The translations under genes were made by a program, and so were the position numbers. A model generated the notes under the pieces. That model was not told where the DNA came from, searched no databases, and saw nothing but the letters and a program-made list of their open reading frames with translations. A DNA stretch of 10,405 bases. Source: Clostridiales bacterium (lineage in GTDB: Bacteria; Bacillota; Clostridia; Lachnospirales; Lachnospiraceae). The stretch covers positions 4,667 through 15,071 of the forward strand of contig DYCJ01000043.1 of assembly GCA_019418195.1 (NCBI GenBank), in the 5' to 3' direction. Every line of letters begins with the position of its first letter. The stretch's first letter is position 1. Shown in pieces: positions 1-6,797 of this stretch.

Positions 1-143
1 TGTCCTTCTTCAAACTCTACGTTCATCTTCAGTGTCATAAAGTTTACGACTGCATCCTTTACCCCTTCTGTATTTTTAGCAGCCTGCTCCATCTTATTCG
101 CACAGTTTGCACAGTCAACGTCAATCTTATAACTCTTTTTCAT
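1..143 (-). CDS. Heavy-metal P-type ATPase (or metal chaperone), N-terminal HMA domain, partial
   Basis: Only the first 47 codons are in the window; the rest lies beyond position 1. Reading the minus strand from the ATG at 143-141 gives a start like MKKSYKIDVDCANCANKMEQ, with Cys11 and Cys14 forming the CxxC of a heavy-metal-associated ferredoxin-like fold that binds a soft metal ion. The sequence then runs through a typical HMA helix and strand ending near VEFEEG. The start follows AAGGAG at a good distance (revcomp of about 151-156). The Asp-Cys-x-x-Cys form and the divergent ArsR-type regulator fit a Zn/Cd/Pb-exporting P1B ATPase, which would pump metal across the cytoplasmic membrane. A small stand-alone copper chaperone is the alternative, because the catalytic DKTG region is out of view. 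HMA domain is clear; ATPase and metal are inferred. Confidence 0.8.
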   Translation of the reverse strand, partial: MKKSYKIDVDCANCANKMEQAAKNTEGVKDAVVNFMTLKMNVEFEEG

Positions 144-222
144 TTTCTTCTCCTTATATCTGTTTTATCTGGCCGTTATCCGATGCACGTTCCTCTGTCG
201 GTTTGTATGTAATGCATCCCGG

Positions 223-252
223 CTTATAATTAAACAATTATTTAATTGTTGA
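223..252 (-). promoter_or_regulatory. Candidate promoter for the HMA/ATPase gene
   Basis: Minus-strand hexamers TCAACA (252-247) and TATAAG (228-223) are separated by 18 bp. The -35 is only 4/6 to consensus. Its -35 overlaps that of the divergent plus-strand promoter, and the palindrome at 233-250 fills its spacer, so a bound repressor would block both directions. This is inferred from sequence alone. Confidence 0.45.
233..250. promoter_or_regulatory. Perfect 8-2-8 palindrome, candidate ArsR/SmtB-type operator
   Basis: AACAATTA-TT-TAATTGTT is an exact inverted repeat in the 202-base divergent gap. ArsR/SmtB-family repressors are known to bind AT-rich imperfect palindromes with a two-base centre next to their own genes. 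Position supports this: it overlaps the -35 of the plus-strand promoter and lies between the -35 and -10 of the minus-strand one. The palindrome is seen directly; the protein that binds it is inferred from the adjacent ArsR gene. Confidence 0.7.
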
Positions 253-278
253 CTATAATGTACTTCTGATCCTATAAT
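249..278 (+). promoter_or_regulatory. Promoter for the arsR-araC pair
   Basis: TTGACT (249-254) and a perfect TATAAT (273-278) are separated by 18 bp, a strong sigma-A-type match. The expected start near 285 leaves a leader of about 60 bases before the ATG at 346. The -35 overlaps the right edge of the palindrome at 233-250, consistent with autorepression by the ArsR protein. Confidence 0.75.
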
Positions 279-345
279 AAGTCAAGAGCTGTACAGATAT
301 TATTTCTGTTTGGGCGAAATATATTTCTGATTGGAGCAATGACCT

Positions 346-714
346 ATGAAAGAACAGAACCTGCCCCATGACCACGGGCATAATGAAGAGAAAATAAGGA
401 AACATCTTCCGGGCGAAGCAGAGATTGCCGGGGTATCCGAAGCAATGAAGCAGCTGGGCGATCCCAGCCGGCTTCGTATCTTCTGGCTTCTGTGCCACTG
501 TGAGGAATGTGTGGTCAATATCGCTGCCATTGTAAATATGACAAGCCCCGCAGTCTCACATCATCTGAGGATCTTAAAGAGCAGCGGCCTGATCATCAGC
601 CGCCGGGATGGAAAGGAAATGTATTATAAAACCGCAGATACCGAACTTGCGCAGATGCTGCACCATATGATAGAGAAACTGGGAAAGATCACCTGTCCGG
701 AGGAAGACGCATAA
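346..714 (+). CDS. ArsR/SmtB-family metal-responsive transcriptional repressor
   Basis: A 122-residue winged-helix repressor expected to leave DNA when it binds metal, releasing the divergent pump gene. The N-terminus is His-rich (PHDHGHNEE, about 7-15). Helix 3 carries Cys50, His51, Cys52 and Cys55 (LLCHCEECVVNI), matching the alpha3N thiolate site of CadC-type sensors. The recognition helix-turn-helix is about 59-80 (MTSPAVSHHLRILKSSGLI) and the beta wing is RRDGKEMYY. The last helix has Asp98, His106, His107 and Glu110, resembling the alpha5 zinc site of SmtB-type sensors, so it may use either or both sites. GGAG at 333-336 supports the ATG at 346. It is followed after one base by the AraC gene. 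Metal preference (Cd/Pb/Zn) is inferred and cannot be settled from sequence. Confidence 0.93.
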   Translation: MKEQNLPHDHGHNEEKIRKHLPGEAEIAGVSEAMKQLGDPSRLRIFWLLCHCEECVVNIAAIVNMTSPAVSHHLRILKSSGLIISRRDGKEMYYKTADTELAQMLHHMIEKLGKITCPEEDA

Positions 715-715
715 T

Positions 716-1708
716 ATGGAAAAAGAACTGTGTACAATTGCCGAAAAACTAAAGGATGTGCCGGAGGGATACTGTATTAATATCCGGCATCCCCTCGGAT
801 CATCTGACATTGTAAAGACAGAATCGTCCAGAGGCGTGCCTGAACGCGCCAGGCTGAAGTCAGAGACTTTCGAGCTGTATCCCGGTATTGAATTGTCTTT
901 CCACTGCTGGCTTGCAGACCAATTCCACATTCGTCACTGCCACGGTGTCTCTGTCCTGTCTATAGACCACTGCCGTGTTGGAAGGATCGGGTGGGAAATG
1001 AAAGGAGGATTAAGCCTGTATTTCGGAAACGGGGATCTTTCCTTCCACTATACGGATAAATGTTCCCACTCAAAGATCACACTTCCACTTGGATACTATG
1101 AAGGACTTTCTGTCGCCCTGGACCTGCCGGTACTACAGGAGAGCATGCCCGGGCTTCTTGGCGATGCAGGTGTGGACGCCGGAAATCTCTGCCTGAAATT
1201 CTGCGGAGACAGAGAGACTGCGGCGCTTCCGGCAAGCAGCCGGATCGAGCATATATTTTCTGAGGTATACGATCTTCCGGAACAGATGAAACTGCCTTAC
1301 CTGAAGCTGAAATGCCAGGAGCTTCTTATGTTCCTGAACATGGCAGAACCAGCCCGGGAAAACGTGCTTGACGCCCACTACTCCGAACAGGTCAGCCTGA
1401 TCCGCGAAATCCACGACCGGATGACAGCGCATCCTGAAAAAAGATATACGATCGACGAACTGGCAAGAGAATATCTCATCAACACCGCTGCGCTGAAAAG
1501 TATATTTAAATCTGTCTACGGGATGCCTGTTGCCTCATATATGAAACACTACCGCATCATGAAAGCAGCCGGACTGCTGCGGAACAGCAGCGAAAGCATC
1601 GCCTCTGTTGCCCGTGCAGTGGGATACGAAAGTCAGAGCAAATTTTCGGCTGCCTTCAAAGACGTCATGAAAATACTGCCTACGGATTACCGCAGACAGT
1701 ATAACTAG
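716..1708 (+). CDS. AraC-family transcriptional regulator
   Basis: A 330-residue regulator with a C-terminal AraC/XylS DNA-binding region (about 228-330). It has two helix-turn-helix units, the first around YTIDELAREYLINTAALKSIF and the second around SIASVARAVGYESQSKFSAAFK, ending with the usual P-x-DYR. The N-terminal part (about 50-200) resembles the sensory half of clostridial AraC proteins and contains HIRHCH at 71-76 and further Cys/His residues (C64, H85, C86, H111, C116, H118). The start lies one base after the arsR stop, with GGAGG inside the end of arsR (699-703), so the two genes are almost certainly co-transcribed and perhaps translationally coupled. That link suggests a role in metal handling, as co-regulator or activator of the pump, but the inducer is unknown. 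The 3' end converges on the carboxypeptidase gene and shares its CTAG stop. Confidence 0.9.
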   Translation: MEKELCTIAEKLKDVPEGYCINIRHPLGSSDIVKTESSRGVPERARLKSETFELYPGIELSFHCWLADQFHIRHCHGVSVLSIDHCRVGRIGWEMKGGLSLYFGNGDLSFHYTDKCSHSKITLPLGYYEGLSVALDLPVLQESMPGLLGDAGVDAGNLCLKFCGDRETAALPASSRIEHIFSEVYDLPEQMKLPYLKLKCQELLMFLNMAEPARENVLDAHYSEQVSLIREIHDRMTAHPEKRYTIDELAREYLINTAALKSIFKSVYGMPVASYMKHYRIMKAAGLLRNSSESIASVARAVGYESQSKFSAAFKDVMKILPTDYRRQYN

Positions 1709-3234
1709 CTTCTTCTTCGATTTCTATTGGATGATACAGGCTGACGGGCACGGGCTGAACTGCTCTTTACATTACGGATCCTCTGACGGCCTGCCCCCTG
1801 CTGCATCTGATGTCTTTTTCTCCGGATCATCATCCGGCGTTTTCTTCGTACTGCTGCCCTTCGTCTGAATACGACGATCATGATCAAAATAGACAAGAGC
1901 AATATAACAGCACCCGCAGCTGCAATACGCACTGTCATAGATAACGCCGGCGTCCGGGAACTTTTCCCGGTATCCTTTTCCTGCCCTGCGCCAGGATTGC
2001 TGAGTTCAAGCCTGGTCGTATATCCGGTCGCCTCTTCCACATATTCCGGAGTCAGCACCACATCCGCGCTCCCCACGTTCTGCCCTTTATAGAAAAACGT
2101 AATCCGTCCGGACGCTTCTTTCTCATCTTCAACTGTAATCTCATGATCGAGGGAATCAAACGTCACTCCGTCCGGAAGAAGTACATAAGAATCGCTGTCT
2201 GTATAGTACCGTATTTCCTCCGGCATTTTCTCCCCGCTTAAGAGGACTTTAGAAAAATTATTAAATCCATATTCGAACATCGATCTTGTGTCCGCATATA
2301 CATCGCCGTCATCCTGAAGCACTACCGCCACAAGCTGCAGCGTTCCATTGTCTGCAGTAGTGACAAGAGTCGTTCTGGATTTATCTGTATATCCAGTCTT
2401 TCCCCCGGTACAATATTCATAGTAATTACTGTTATCCGGCCACAGCATTTTGTGATGCTGCTGAAATACTCTTTGTTCGTTTACAAGATTTGTCGGTCCG
2501 ATCGTATAACTCAGCGTCTGCGCGATCGTGCGGAATTCTTCATGCTGATATAACGCGGAAGTGATCAGTGCCATATCATACGCTGTAGTATAATGCTGGT
2601 CATCATGAAGGCCGTTGGCATTCGTCCAGTTGGAGCCTGTACAGCCCAACTCCGTACTCCGGTCATTCACAGCCTGAATAAACGTATTATAATCGCCGCC
2701 CATGAGTTTTCCGACATTTTCACCGACAGCATATGCGACCTCATTGGCTGATGCGAGCATAGTAGCGTACAGAGCATCCTCCATACTCAGGATCTCGCCG
2801 GGACGCATCCCGATACTGGCGTAATCAGATCTTAAAATATCGATACTTTCCTGGGAAAACAGCACTTCATCGTCAAGACTTGAATTTTCCAGAGCTATAA
2901 GAACTGTAAGCAGCTTGGTGATACTGGCCGGGTAGTGCTGTTCGTCGATTTTCTTGCCATATAATATGGCTCCGCTGTTCATATCCATCACAATGGCTGA
3001 ATTGCCGTACACTTTTGGTCCTTCCGGCCAGCCGTCGATATTATTTGTCTCCGGAACCGTGTCATAAGAAGCCTGCTTCTGCTTCTCAAAATCCGAGAGT
3101 TCCGTCTCCTGCGCTGCTGCATTATCCGTTGTCTGTCCGGCCTGCGGCTCCGCCCGGACCTCGGATACAGGCATTATTATCATCATGGTCAACAGCAGCA
3201 GCACCGTGGTCATACGTTTTAAGACTGTCCCCAT
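1705..3234 (-). CDS. dacF: D-alanyl-D-alanine carboxypeptidase (peptidase S11, DacF/PBP5 type)
   Basis: This enzyme trims the terminal D-Ala from peptidoglycan stem peptides outside the membrane. The 509 residues show a signal peptide (basic start, hydrophobic 9-22, likely cleavage after VRA at 28), a low-complexity linker (about 30-60), and the S11 catalytic domain. All three active-site motifs are present: SITK (Ser104 nucleophile, Lys107), SAN (162-164) and KTG (279-281). A beta-rich domain follows (about 330-405), then a membrane helix at about 431-456 and a strongly basic cytoplasmic tail (457-509, 22 Arg/Lys and no Asp/Glu). PBP5-type enzymes usually anchor by an amphipathic helix, so a true transmembrane anchor plus basic tail is a variant. 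GGAGG precedes the ATG at 3234 and it has its own promoter, so it is probably monocistronic. Family is certain; the symbol is by family resemblance. Confidence 0.95.
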   Translation of the reverse strand: MGTVLKRMTTVLLLLTMMIIMPVSEVRAEPQAGQTTDNAAAQETELSDFEKQKQASYDTVPETNNIDGWPEGPKVYGNSAIVMDMNSGAILYGKKIDEQHYPASITKLLTVLIALENSSLDDEVLFSQESIDILRSDYASIGMRPGEILSMEDALYATMLASANEVAYAVGENVGKLMGGDYNTFIQAVNDRSTELGCTGSNWTNANGLHDDQHYTTAYDMALITSALYQHEEFRTIAQTLSYTIGPTNLVNEQRVFQQHHKMLWPDNSNYYEYCTGGKTGYTDKSRTTLVTTADNGTLQLVAVVLQDDGDVYADTRSMFEYGFNNFSKVLLSGEKMPEEIRYYTDSDSYVLLPDGVTFDSLDHEITVEDEKEASGRITFFYKGQNVGSADVVLTPEYVEEATGYTTRLELSNPGAGQEKDTGKSSRTPALSMTVRIAAAGAVILLLSILIMIVVFRRRAAVRRKRRMMIRRKRHQMQQGAGRQRIRNVKSSSARARQPVSSNRNRRRS

Positions 3235-3269
3235 CTCATTCCTCCGACATAAAACGTAATTTTTTTCTC

Positions 3270-3298
3270 ATTATAGTAAATTTAACATATGTATGCAA
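3270..3298 (-). promoter_or_regulatory. Promoter for the D-Ala-D-Ala carboxypeptidase gene
   Basis: On the minus strand TTGCAT (3298-3293) and a perfect TATAAT (3275-3270) are exactly 17 bp apart, a strong sigma-A-type promoter. Transcription would begin near 3263, about 29 bases before the start codon. The spacer contains the 8-bp palindrome ACATATGT (3285-3292), possibly incidental. Confidence 0.8.
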
Positions 3299-3328
3299 GG
3301 AAAGTTTTGTCGAAATTTTCTGAAAAAA

Positions 3329-3364
3329 GGTACAAAAGTACCGGGCACTATAAAAATGCCCGGT
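3329..3364 (-). terminator. Overlapping terminator hairpins after the sucrose hydrolase gene
   Basis: Two hairpins overlap on the minus-strand transcript. The first pairs TGCCCGGT (3357-3364) with ACCGGGCA (3340-3347), a perfect 8-bp GC-rich stem starting 5 bases after the stop codon. The second pairs GGTAC (3329-3333) with GTACC (3338-3342) around a 4-base loop and is followed directly by a run of six U. They share 3340-3342 and cannot both form completely. The likely role is rho-independent termination of the sucrose operon before the carboxypeptidase promoter. Confidence 0.75.
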
Positions 3365-3369
3365 GTATC

Positions 3370-4779
3370 TTAAATGCGGTATAACCTGATCTCCGCCCCT
3401 TCTGCTTCAATGCAGATCCCCGGCTCTTCCGGATAATACCTTGTGCTGAAAACATATGCTCCGTCATTTACAAATATCTCTACAGAAGATTCATCTGCCA
3501 ATATCCTGACATCTGTCAAATGATCTATCTCCGCGGATCTACATTTACGCCCGCGCGAAACTTTACTGTTTCTATTATTTATAAATTTAATTTTAAATCT
3601 ATTATTTTCATATCTTACTATCAAATTTTCCGACAGTACTGCATGGAACTGATCATCTAAAATATCACTTATAGTAACTTCATATACTGTATATTTTTTT
3701 GTTTCCAGTCTATTTTTTGTTTCTTCAGATAATATTTTTCTTTCTTCCAGTTCCCGTATCGGTCTCTGTCTGACGAGTCCATCCTTCATGAACACTTCCC
3801 GCGGGAATGTAAAGCAGTGCTGCCAGCCGTCTTTGATCGTCTGATTTGTATACTCCTCGCAGTCCGGCATCCCCATCCAGCCGATCTGAATCCGCCTTCC
3901 GTCTTCTGTCTCAAAACTCTGTGGTGCATAGTAGTCGAACCCATAGTCCCAGAGACGATAATCTGACAGGCTGTATTCTCCGGAAATATCTCCATCCACT
4001 ACAAAATATCCTGACTGGTAGACATTGCAGTCTTTCCACTCGTCTCCTGTCAGCCCCTGTACAGATGCGGACAATATCTTTGTTCCATCCACTTCAAAGT
4101 AGTCCGGGCACTCCCACATATATCCGAATTTTACATTTGTCTTTACGCGGCTGTGAAGAGTCCAGTGTATCTTATCCTCTGAACGGAAGACTATCGCCTG
4201 TCCCGAATCCTCTTTCGTGCGTGCGCCCTGCAGCATATAATAGACACCGTTTTCTTTCCAGACTTTCGGGTCGCGCACATGCAGCGTAAGATCAGCCGGA
4301 TAATCGCTGTTTTTCATGAGCAGCCTCTTTCTGCCGAAATGCACTCCGTCCGTACTCGTCACAAGCACTGTGTTTGCCTCGCGGCCGCTGTTAACATAGT
4401 CATAATCATCCCTGTCCTCAAGCTTTACATTTCCTGTATAGTACAGGTACATTTCTCCGTCCTCGATAAAAGCGCACCCTGAATATACTCCGCTGCAGTC
4501 AAAAGGCTGATCCGGATAGAGCGTCACACCCTGATATTCCCAGTCGATCATATTCCGGCTCGTATAATGCCCCCACATCTTCACTCCGCCCTCTGCATTA
4601 AAAGGCGAATACTGGAAAAAAGCATGATAAATTCCTCTAAACTGGCAGAGGCCGTTTGGGTCATTGAGCCATCCTGCCGGAGGCATCAAGTGAAGTTTCT
4701 GGCGGAACTTTCCGTCTCTGTCCGCCTTCTTTTCTGCTTCAGCTGTCAGCTTCATCAAATCATTTGTCAGTGCAGTCAT
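3370..4779 (-). CDS. scrB: Sucrose-6-phosphate hydrolase (GH32)
   Basis: This cytoplasmic enzyme cleaves sucrose-6-phosphate delivered by the PTS into glucose-6-phosphate and fructose. From the chosen start it is 469 residues. It has the GH32 five-blade propeller with all three acidic residues: WLNDPNG (nucleophile Asp40), RDP (Asp170, transition-state stabiliser) and EC (Glu223, acid/base); DYYAPQSF is another family signature. A beta-sandwich domain forms about the last 120 residues. No signal peptide is seen, as expected for phosphorylated substrate. The start is set at ATG 4779 because GAGGGAG lies 8 bases upstream; an in-frame TTG at 4800 would add seven residues but would put that RBS inside the gene. 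It begins 30 bases after the permease stop with no promoter between, so they form an operon. The stretch encoding the C-terminal domain (about 3565-3745) is markedly more AT-rich than the rest. Confidence 0.95.
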   Translation of the reverse strand: MTALTNDLMKLTAEAEKKADRDGKFRQKLHLMPPAGWLNDPNGLCQFRGIYHAFFQYSPFNAEGGVKMWGHYTSRNMIDWEYQGVTLYPDQPFDCSGVYSGCAFIEDGEMYLYYTGNVKLEDRDDYDYVNSGREANTVLVTSTDGVHFGRKRLLMKNSDYPADLTLHVRDPKVWKENGVYYMLQGARTKEDSGQAIVFRSEDKIHWTLHSRVKTNVKFGYMWECPDYFEVDGTKILSASVQGLTGDEWKDCNVYQSGYFVVDGDISGEYSLSDYRLWDYGFDYYAPQSFETEDGRRIQIGWMGMPDCEEYTNQTIKDGWQHCFTFPREVFMKDGLVRQRPIRELEERKILSEETKNRLETKKYTVYEVTISDILDDQFHAVLSENLIVRYENNRFKIKFINNRNSKVSRGRKCRSAEIDHLTDVRILADESSVEIFVNDGAYVFSTRYYPEEPGICIEAEGAEIRLYRI

Positions 4780-4809
4780 ATGAGTATCTCCCTCTTCCAA
4801 ACTTAGAGA

Positions 4810-6720
4810 CTATTTTTTGAGTTTCATAATGGTCTGTTCTGTTCCGGCCGGTCCCGGCTCAGCTTTTGTCACTTCTGAATACTGGTCCGCATTGGTCAGA
4901 ATGACCATAGTCGTTGCAGGATATCCTGCATTCCGTATCGTATCCAGATCCGCCTCGACCAGCACATCACCTGCATGTACCTTTGCGCCGTCAGCCACTT
5001 TCTTGGTAAATCCTTTACCTTCCAGCTTGACTGTGTCAACTCCCACATGGATCAGGAGCTCGCCGCCGGACTGTGTTGTCAGGCATACTGCGTGTCCTGT
5101 GTCAAATACATTGAGCACTTCCGCATCGCACGGAGCCACGATCTTTCCGTCTTCCGGCTCCACGGCAACAGTTGTGCCGAGCATTTCAGATGCAAAAGTC
5201 TCGTCCGTCACTTCTGTGAGCGGAATAACCTTTCCGTTTACAGGACTTTTCAGCTCTTCTTCTGCCAGTGCTGCCTCCGGCTTTGCATCTCCTGCATCCT
5301 CTGACGGCTTTACTGCTGTGCCTGCTGCAGCTGCCTCCGGCTTTGCATCCCGGTAGAGCAGGAATGAGATTACAAATGCAACTCCTACTGCGATGATCAT
5401 TTCTATCAGATACTGTACCGGCTGCTCCAGACAGAGCAGGATTCCGAAGATACCCGTCACGCCTGTTCCCTTTGCTCCCAGATGTACGATGGATGCATAT
5501 AAAGCTCCGCATCCGCCGCCGATACATCCTGCGATGAACGGTTTGAAGAATCTCAAGTTTACACCGAAGATGGCCGGCTCGGTAATTCCCATAAATGCAC
5601 TTAAGGATGACGGAAGGGCAAGTGATTTTACTTTTTTGTCCTTTGATTTCAGAGCAACAGCCAGGGCCGCAGCTCCCTGAGCCACGTTTGCCGCACTTGC
5701 CAGCGGAAGCCAGTAAGTAACGCCGTACTGTGCGATCTGACCGATATCGATAGCGGTATACATCTGATGGATGCCTGTTACTACAGTCGGAGCGTATAGT
5801 GCTCCCATGATGAGGCTGCCGATTCCGAGCGGAAGAGTAAGCAGCCACTGGATAGCTCCGAGTATTGCATTCTCAGCCCATACAAAGACCGGTCCGATAA
5901 TTGCAAGTGTAAGATATCCTGTCACGAACACGCTGACGAGCGGTGTTACGAACAGGTCCAGTACCTCCGGTACGATCTTGTGCAGCTTTTTCTCTATCAC
6001 GGAAAGAAGCCATACTGCGATCACAACCGGGATTACATGTCCCTGGTAACCTACCATGTCAATGTCATACAGGCCGAAGAATACCGACTGTGTCTGCTGC
6101 ACTCCGCTGGTGGCAACATCGTATGCATTCTGCAGTGCCGGATTGATCATGATCATACCGATGACCGCTCCAAGATACGGGTTGGCACCGAAAGCCTTCG
6201 CCGCAGAGAAAGCGATCAGGATCTGCAGAAATGTATATGCTGTATTGCTGAACAGATTTGCAAATACGTAGAGCGAACTGCTCGTGTCCATATTGATAAA
6301 GCCGTTATTTATCATGAAGTCCAGAGAATTCATGATACCCATGAGGAAACCGCTCGCCACGATAGCCGGGATGATAGGTACGAAAATATCGCCCAGCAGC
6401 TTGATCGCTCTCATAAATACATTCTGCTTCTGTGCAGCGGCTTCTTTTGCCTCGGCCTTTGAACTGGCGGTAATGCCCGCAATAGAGATGAACTCGTCAA
6501 ATACTTTATTTACTGTTCCTGTCCCGAGGATGATCTGGAGCTGGCCGGAAGCCTCAAACACCCCTTTTACTCCTTCCACGTTTTCTATGGCCGCCTTATC
6601 TGCCTTGCTGTTGTCGGCAATGACGAGGCGGAGCCTTGTTGCACAGTGTGCCGCGGATACTATATTCTTTCCGCCCCCTACCTTATCCAGGATTTCCTGT
6701 GCGGTCTTTCTGTAATCCAT
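4810..6720 (-). CDS. scrA: Sucrose-specific PTS permease, EIIBCA
   Basis: This membrane protein imports and phosphorylates sucrose. The 636 residues hold three PTS domains in the order B-C-A. EIIB (about 1-80) has the phosphorylated Cys26 in HCATRLRL. EIIC (about 100-455) has multiple membrane helices and the glucoside-family signature GITEPAIFGVNLRF (378-391). EIIA (about 490-620, EIIA-Glc fold) has the active-site histidines His543 (TGHAVCL) and His558 (LLIHVGVDTV). Because EIIA is fused on, no separate Crr-type protein is needed. The IIC-IIA linker (about 458-490) is Ala/Glu/Pro-rich and contains a repeated DAKPEAA unit. GGAGAG precedes the ATG at 6720. The B-C-A glucoside-type permeases include beta-glucoside and trehalose transporters; sucrose is assigned because the hydrolase gene follows directly. 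Confidence 0.93.
   Translation of the reverse strand: MDYRKTAQEILDKVGGGKNIVSAAHCATRLRLVIADNSKADKAAIENVEGVKGVFEASGQLQIILGTGTVNKVFDEFISIAGITASSKAEAKEAAAQKQNVFMRAIKLLGDIFVPIIPAIVASGFLMGIMNSLDFMINNGFINMDTSSSLYVFANLFSNTAYTFLQILIAFSAAKAFGANPYLGAVIGMIMINPALQNAYDVATSGVQQTQSVFFGLYDIDMVGYQGHVIPVVIAVWLLSVIEKKLHKIVPEVLDLFVTPLVSVFVTGYLTLAIIGPVFVWAENAILGAIQWLLTLPLGIGSLIMGALYAPTVVTGIHQMYTAIDIGQIAQYGVTYWLPLASAANVAQGAAALAVALKSKDKKVKSLALPSSLSAFMGITEPAIFGVNLRFFKPFIAGCIGGGCGALYASIVHLGAKGTGVTGIFGILLCLEQPVQYLIEMIIAVGVAFVISFLLYRDAKPEAAAAGTAVKPSEDAGDAKPEAALAEEELKSPVNGKVIPLTEVTDETFASEMLGTTVAVEPEDGKIVAPCDAEVLNVFDTGHAVCLTTQSGGELLIHVGVDTVKLEGKGFTKKVADGAKVHAGDVLVEADLDTIRNAGYPATTMVILTNADQYSEVTKAEPGPAGTEQTIMKLKK
5270..5349. 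repeat. 20-bp direct repeat in the permease linker
   Basis: Positions 5270-5289 and 5330-5349 are identical over 20 bases, with starts 60 bases apart, exactly 20 codons. On the minus strand both encode DAKPEAA in the flexible linker joining EIIC to EIIA. Loss or gain of a 60-base unit by slippage would keep the frame, so linker length may vary between strains. Confidence 0.8.
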
Positions 6721-6740
6721 GGTAACTCTCCTTCCTTGTA

Positions 6741-6754
6741 TGTAATCGATTTCA
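6741..6754 (-). promoter_or_regulatory. CcpA catabolite-responsive element (cre), perfect consensus match
   Basis: TGAAATCGATTACA on the minus strand fits the cre consensus TGWAANCGNTNWCA at every defined position, and fits on the other strand too. It lies about 8-21 bases downstream of the expected start of the permease transcript and about 20 bases before the start codon. Bound CcpA would be expected to act as a roadblock when preferred sugars are present. The match is seen; CcpA binding is inferred. Confidence 0.8.
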
Positions 6755-6768
6755 TATTTTTCATATAA

Positions 6769-6797
6769 ATAATATCGGTAAAAAATCGCTTTGTAAA
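6769..6797 (-). promoter_or_regulatory. Promoter of the sucrose permease-hydrolase operon
   Basis: On the minus strand TTTACA (6797-6792) and TATTAT (6774-6769) are exactly 17 bp apart, each 5/6 to the sigma-A consensus. The expected start is near 6762, about 40 bases before the permease ATG. The -10 and spacer overlap the left arm of the inverted repeat at 6771-6818, so a protein bound there would compete with polymerase. Confidence 0.75.

Noticed and set aside
3846..4289. Open frame on the plus strand across the sucrose hydrolase
   Set aside because: It is antisense to a well-supported GH32 gene, rich in Ser/Pro/Arg as shadows are, with no supporting ribosome site or domain.
4780..4800. 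Upstream TTG start adding seven residues to the sucrose hydrolase
   Set aside because: The GAGGGAG ribosome site would fall inside the coding sequence, while it is ideally placed for the ATG at 4779. The added residues match nothing expected for GH32.
4817..5356. Ser/Thr/Ala-rich open frame on the plus strand within the permease
   Set aside because: It looks like a surface protein by composition, but this is the complement of Ala/Glu/Asp-rich EIIA codons. There is no signal peptide or independent start signal.
5186..5848. 220-codon open frame opposite in phase to the PTS permease
   Set aside because: It is an alternative-frame shadow inside the permease with an Arg/Ser/Cys-rich, low-quality composition and no domain. 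The permease frame has all PTS motifs.
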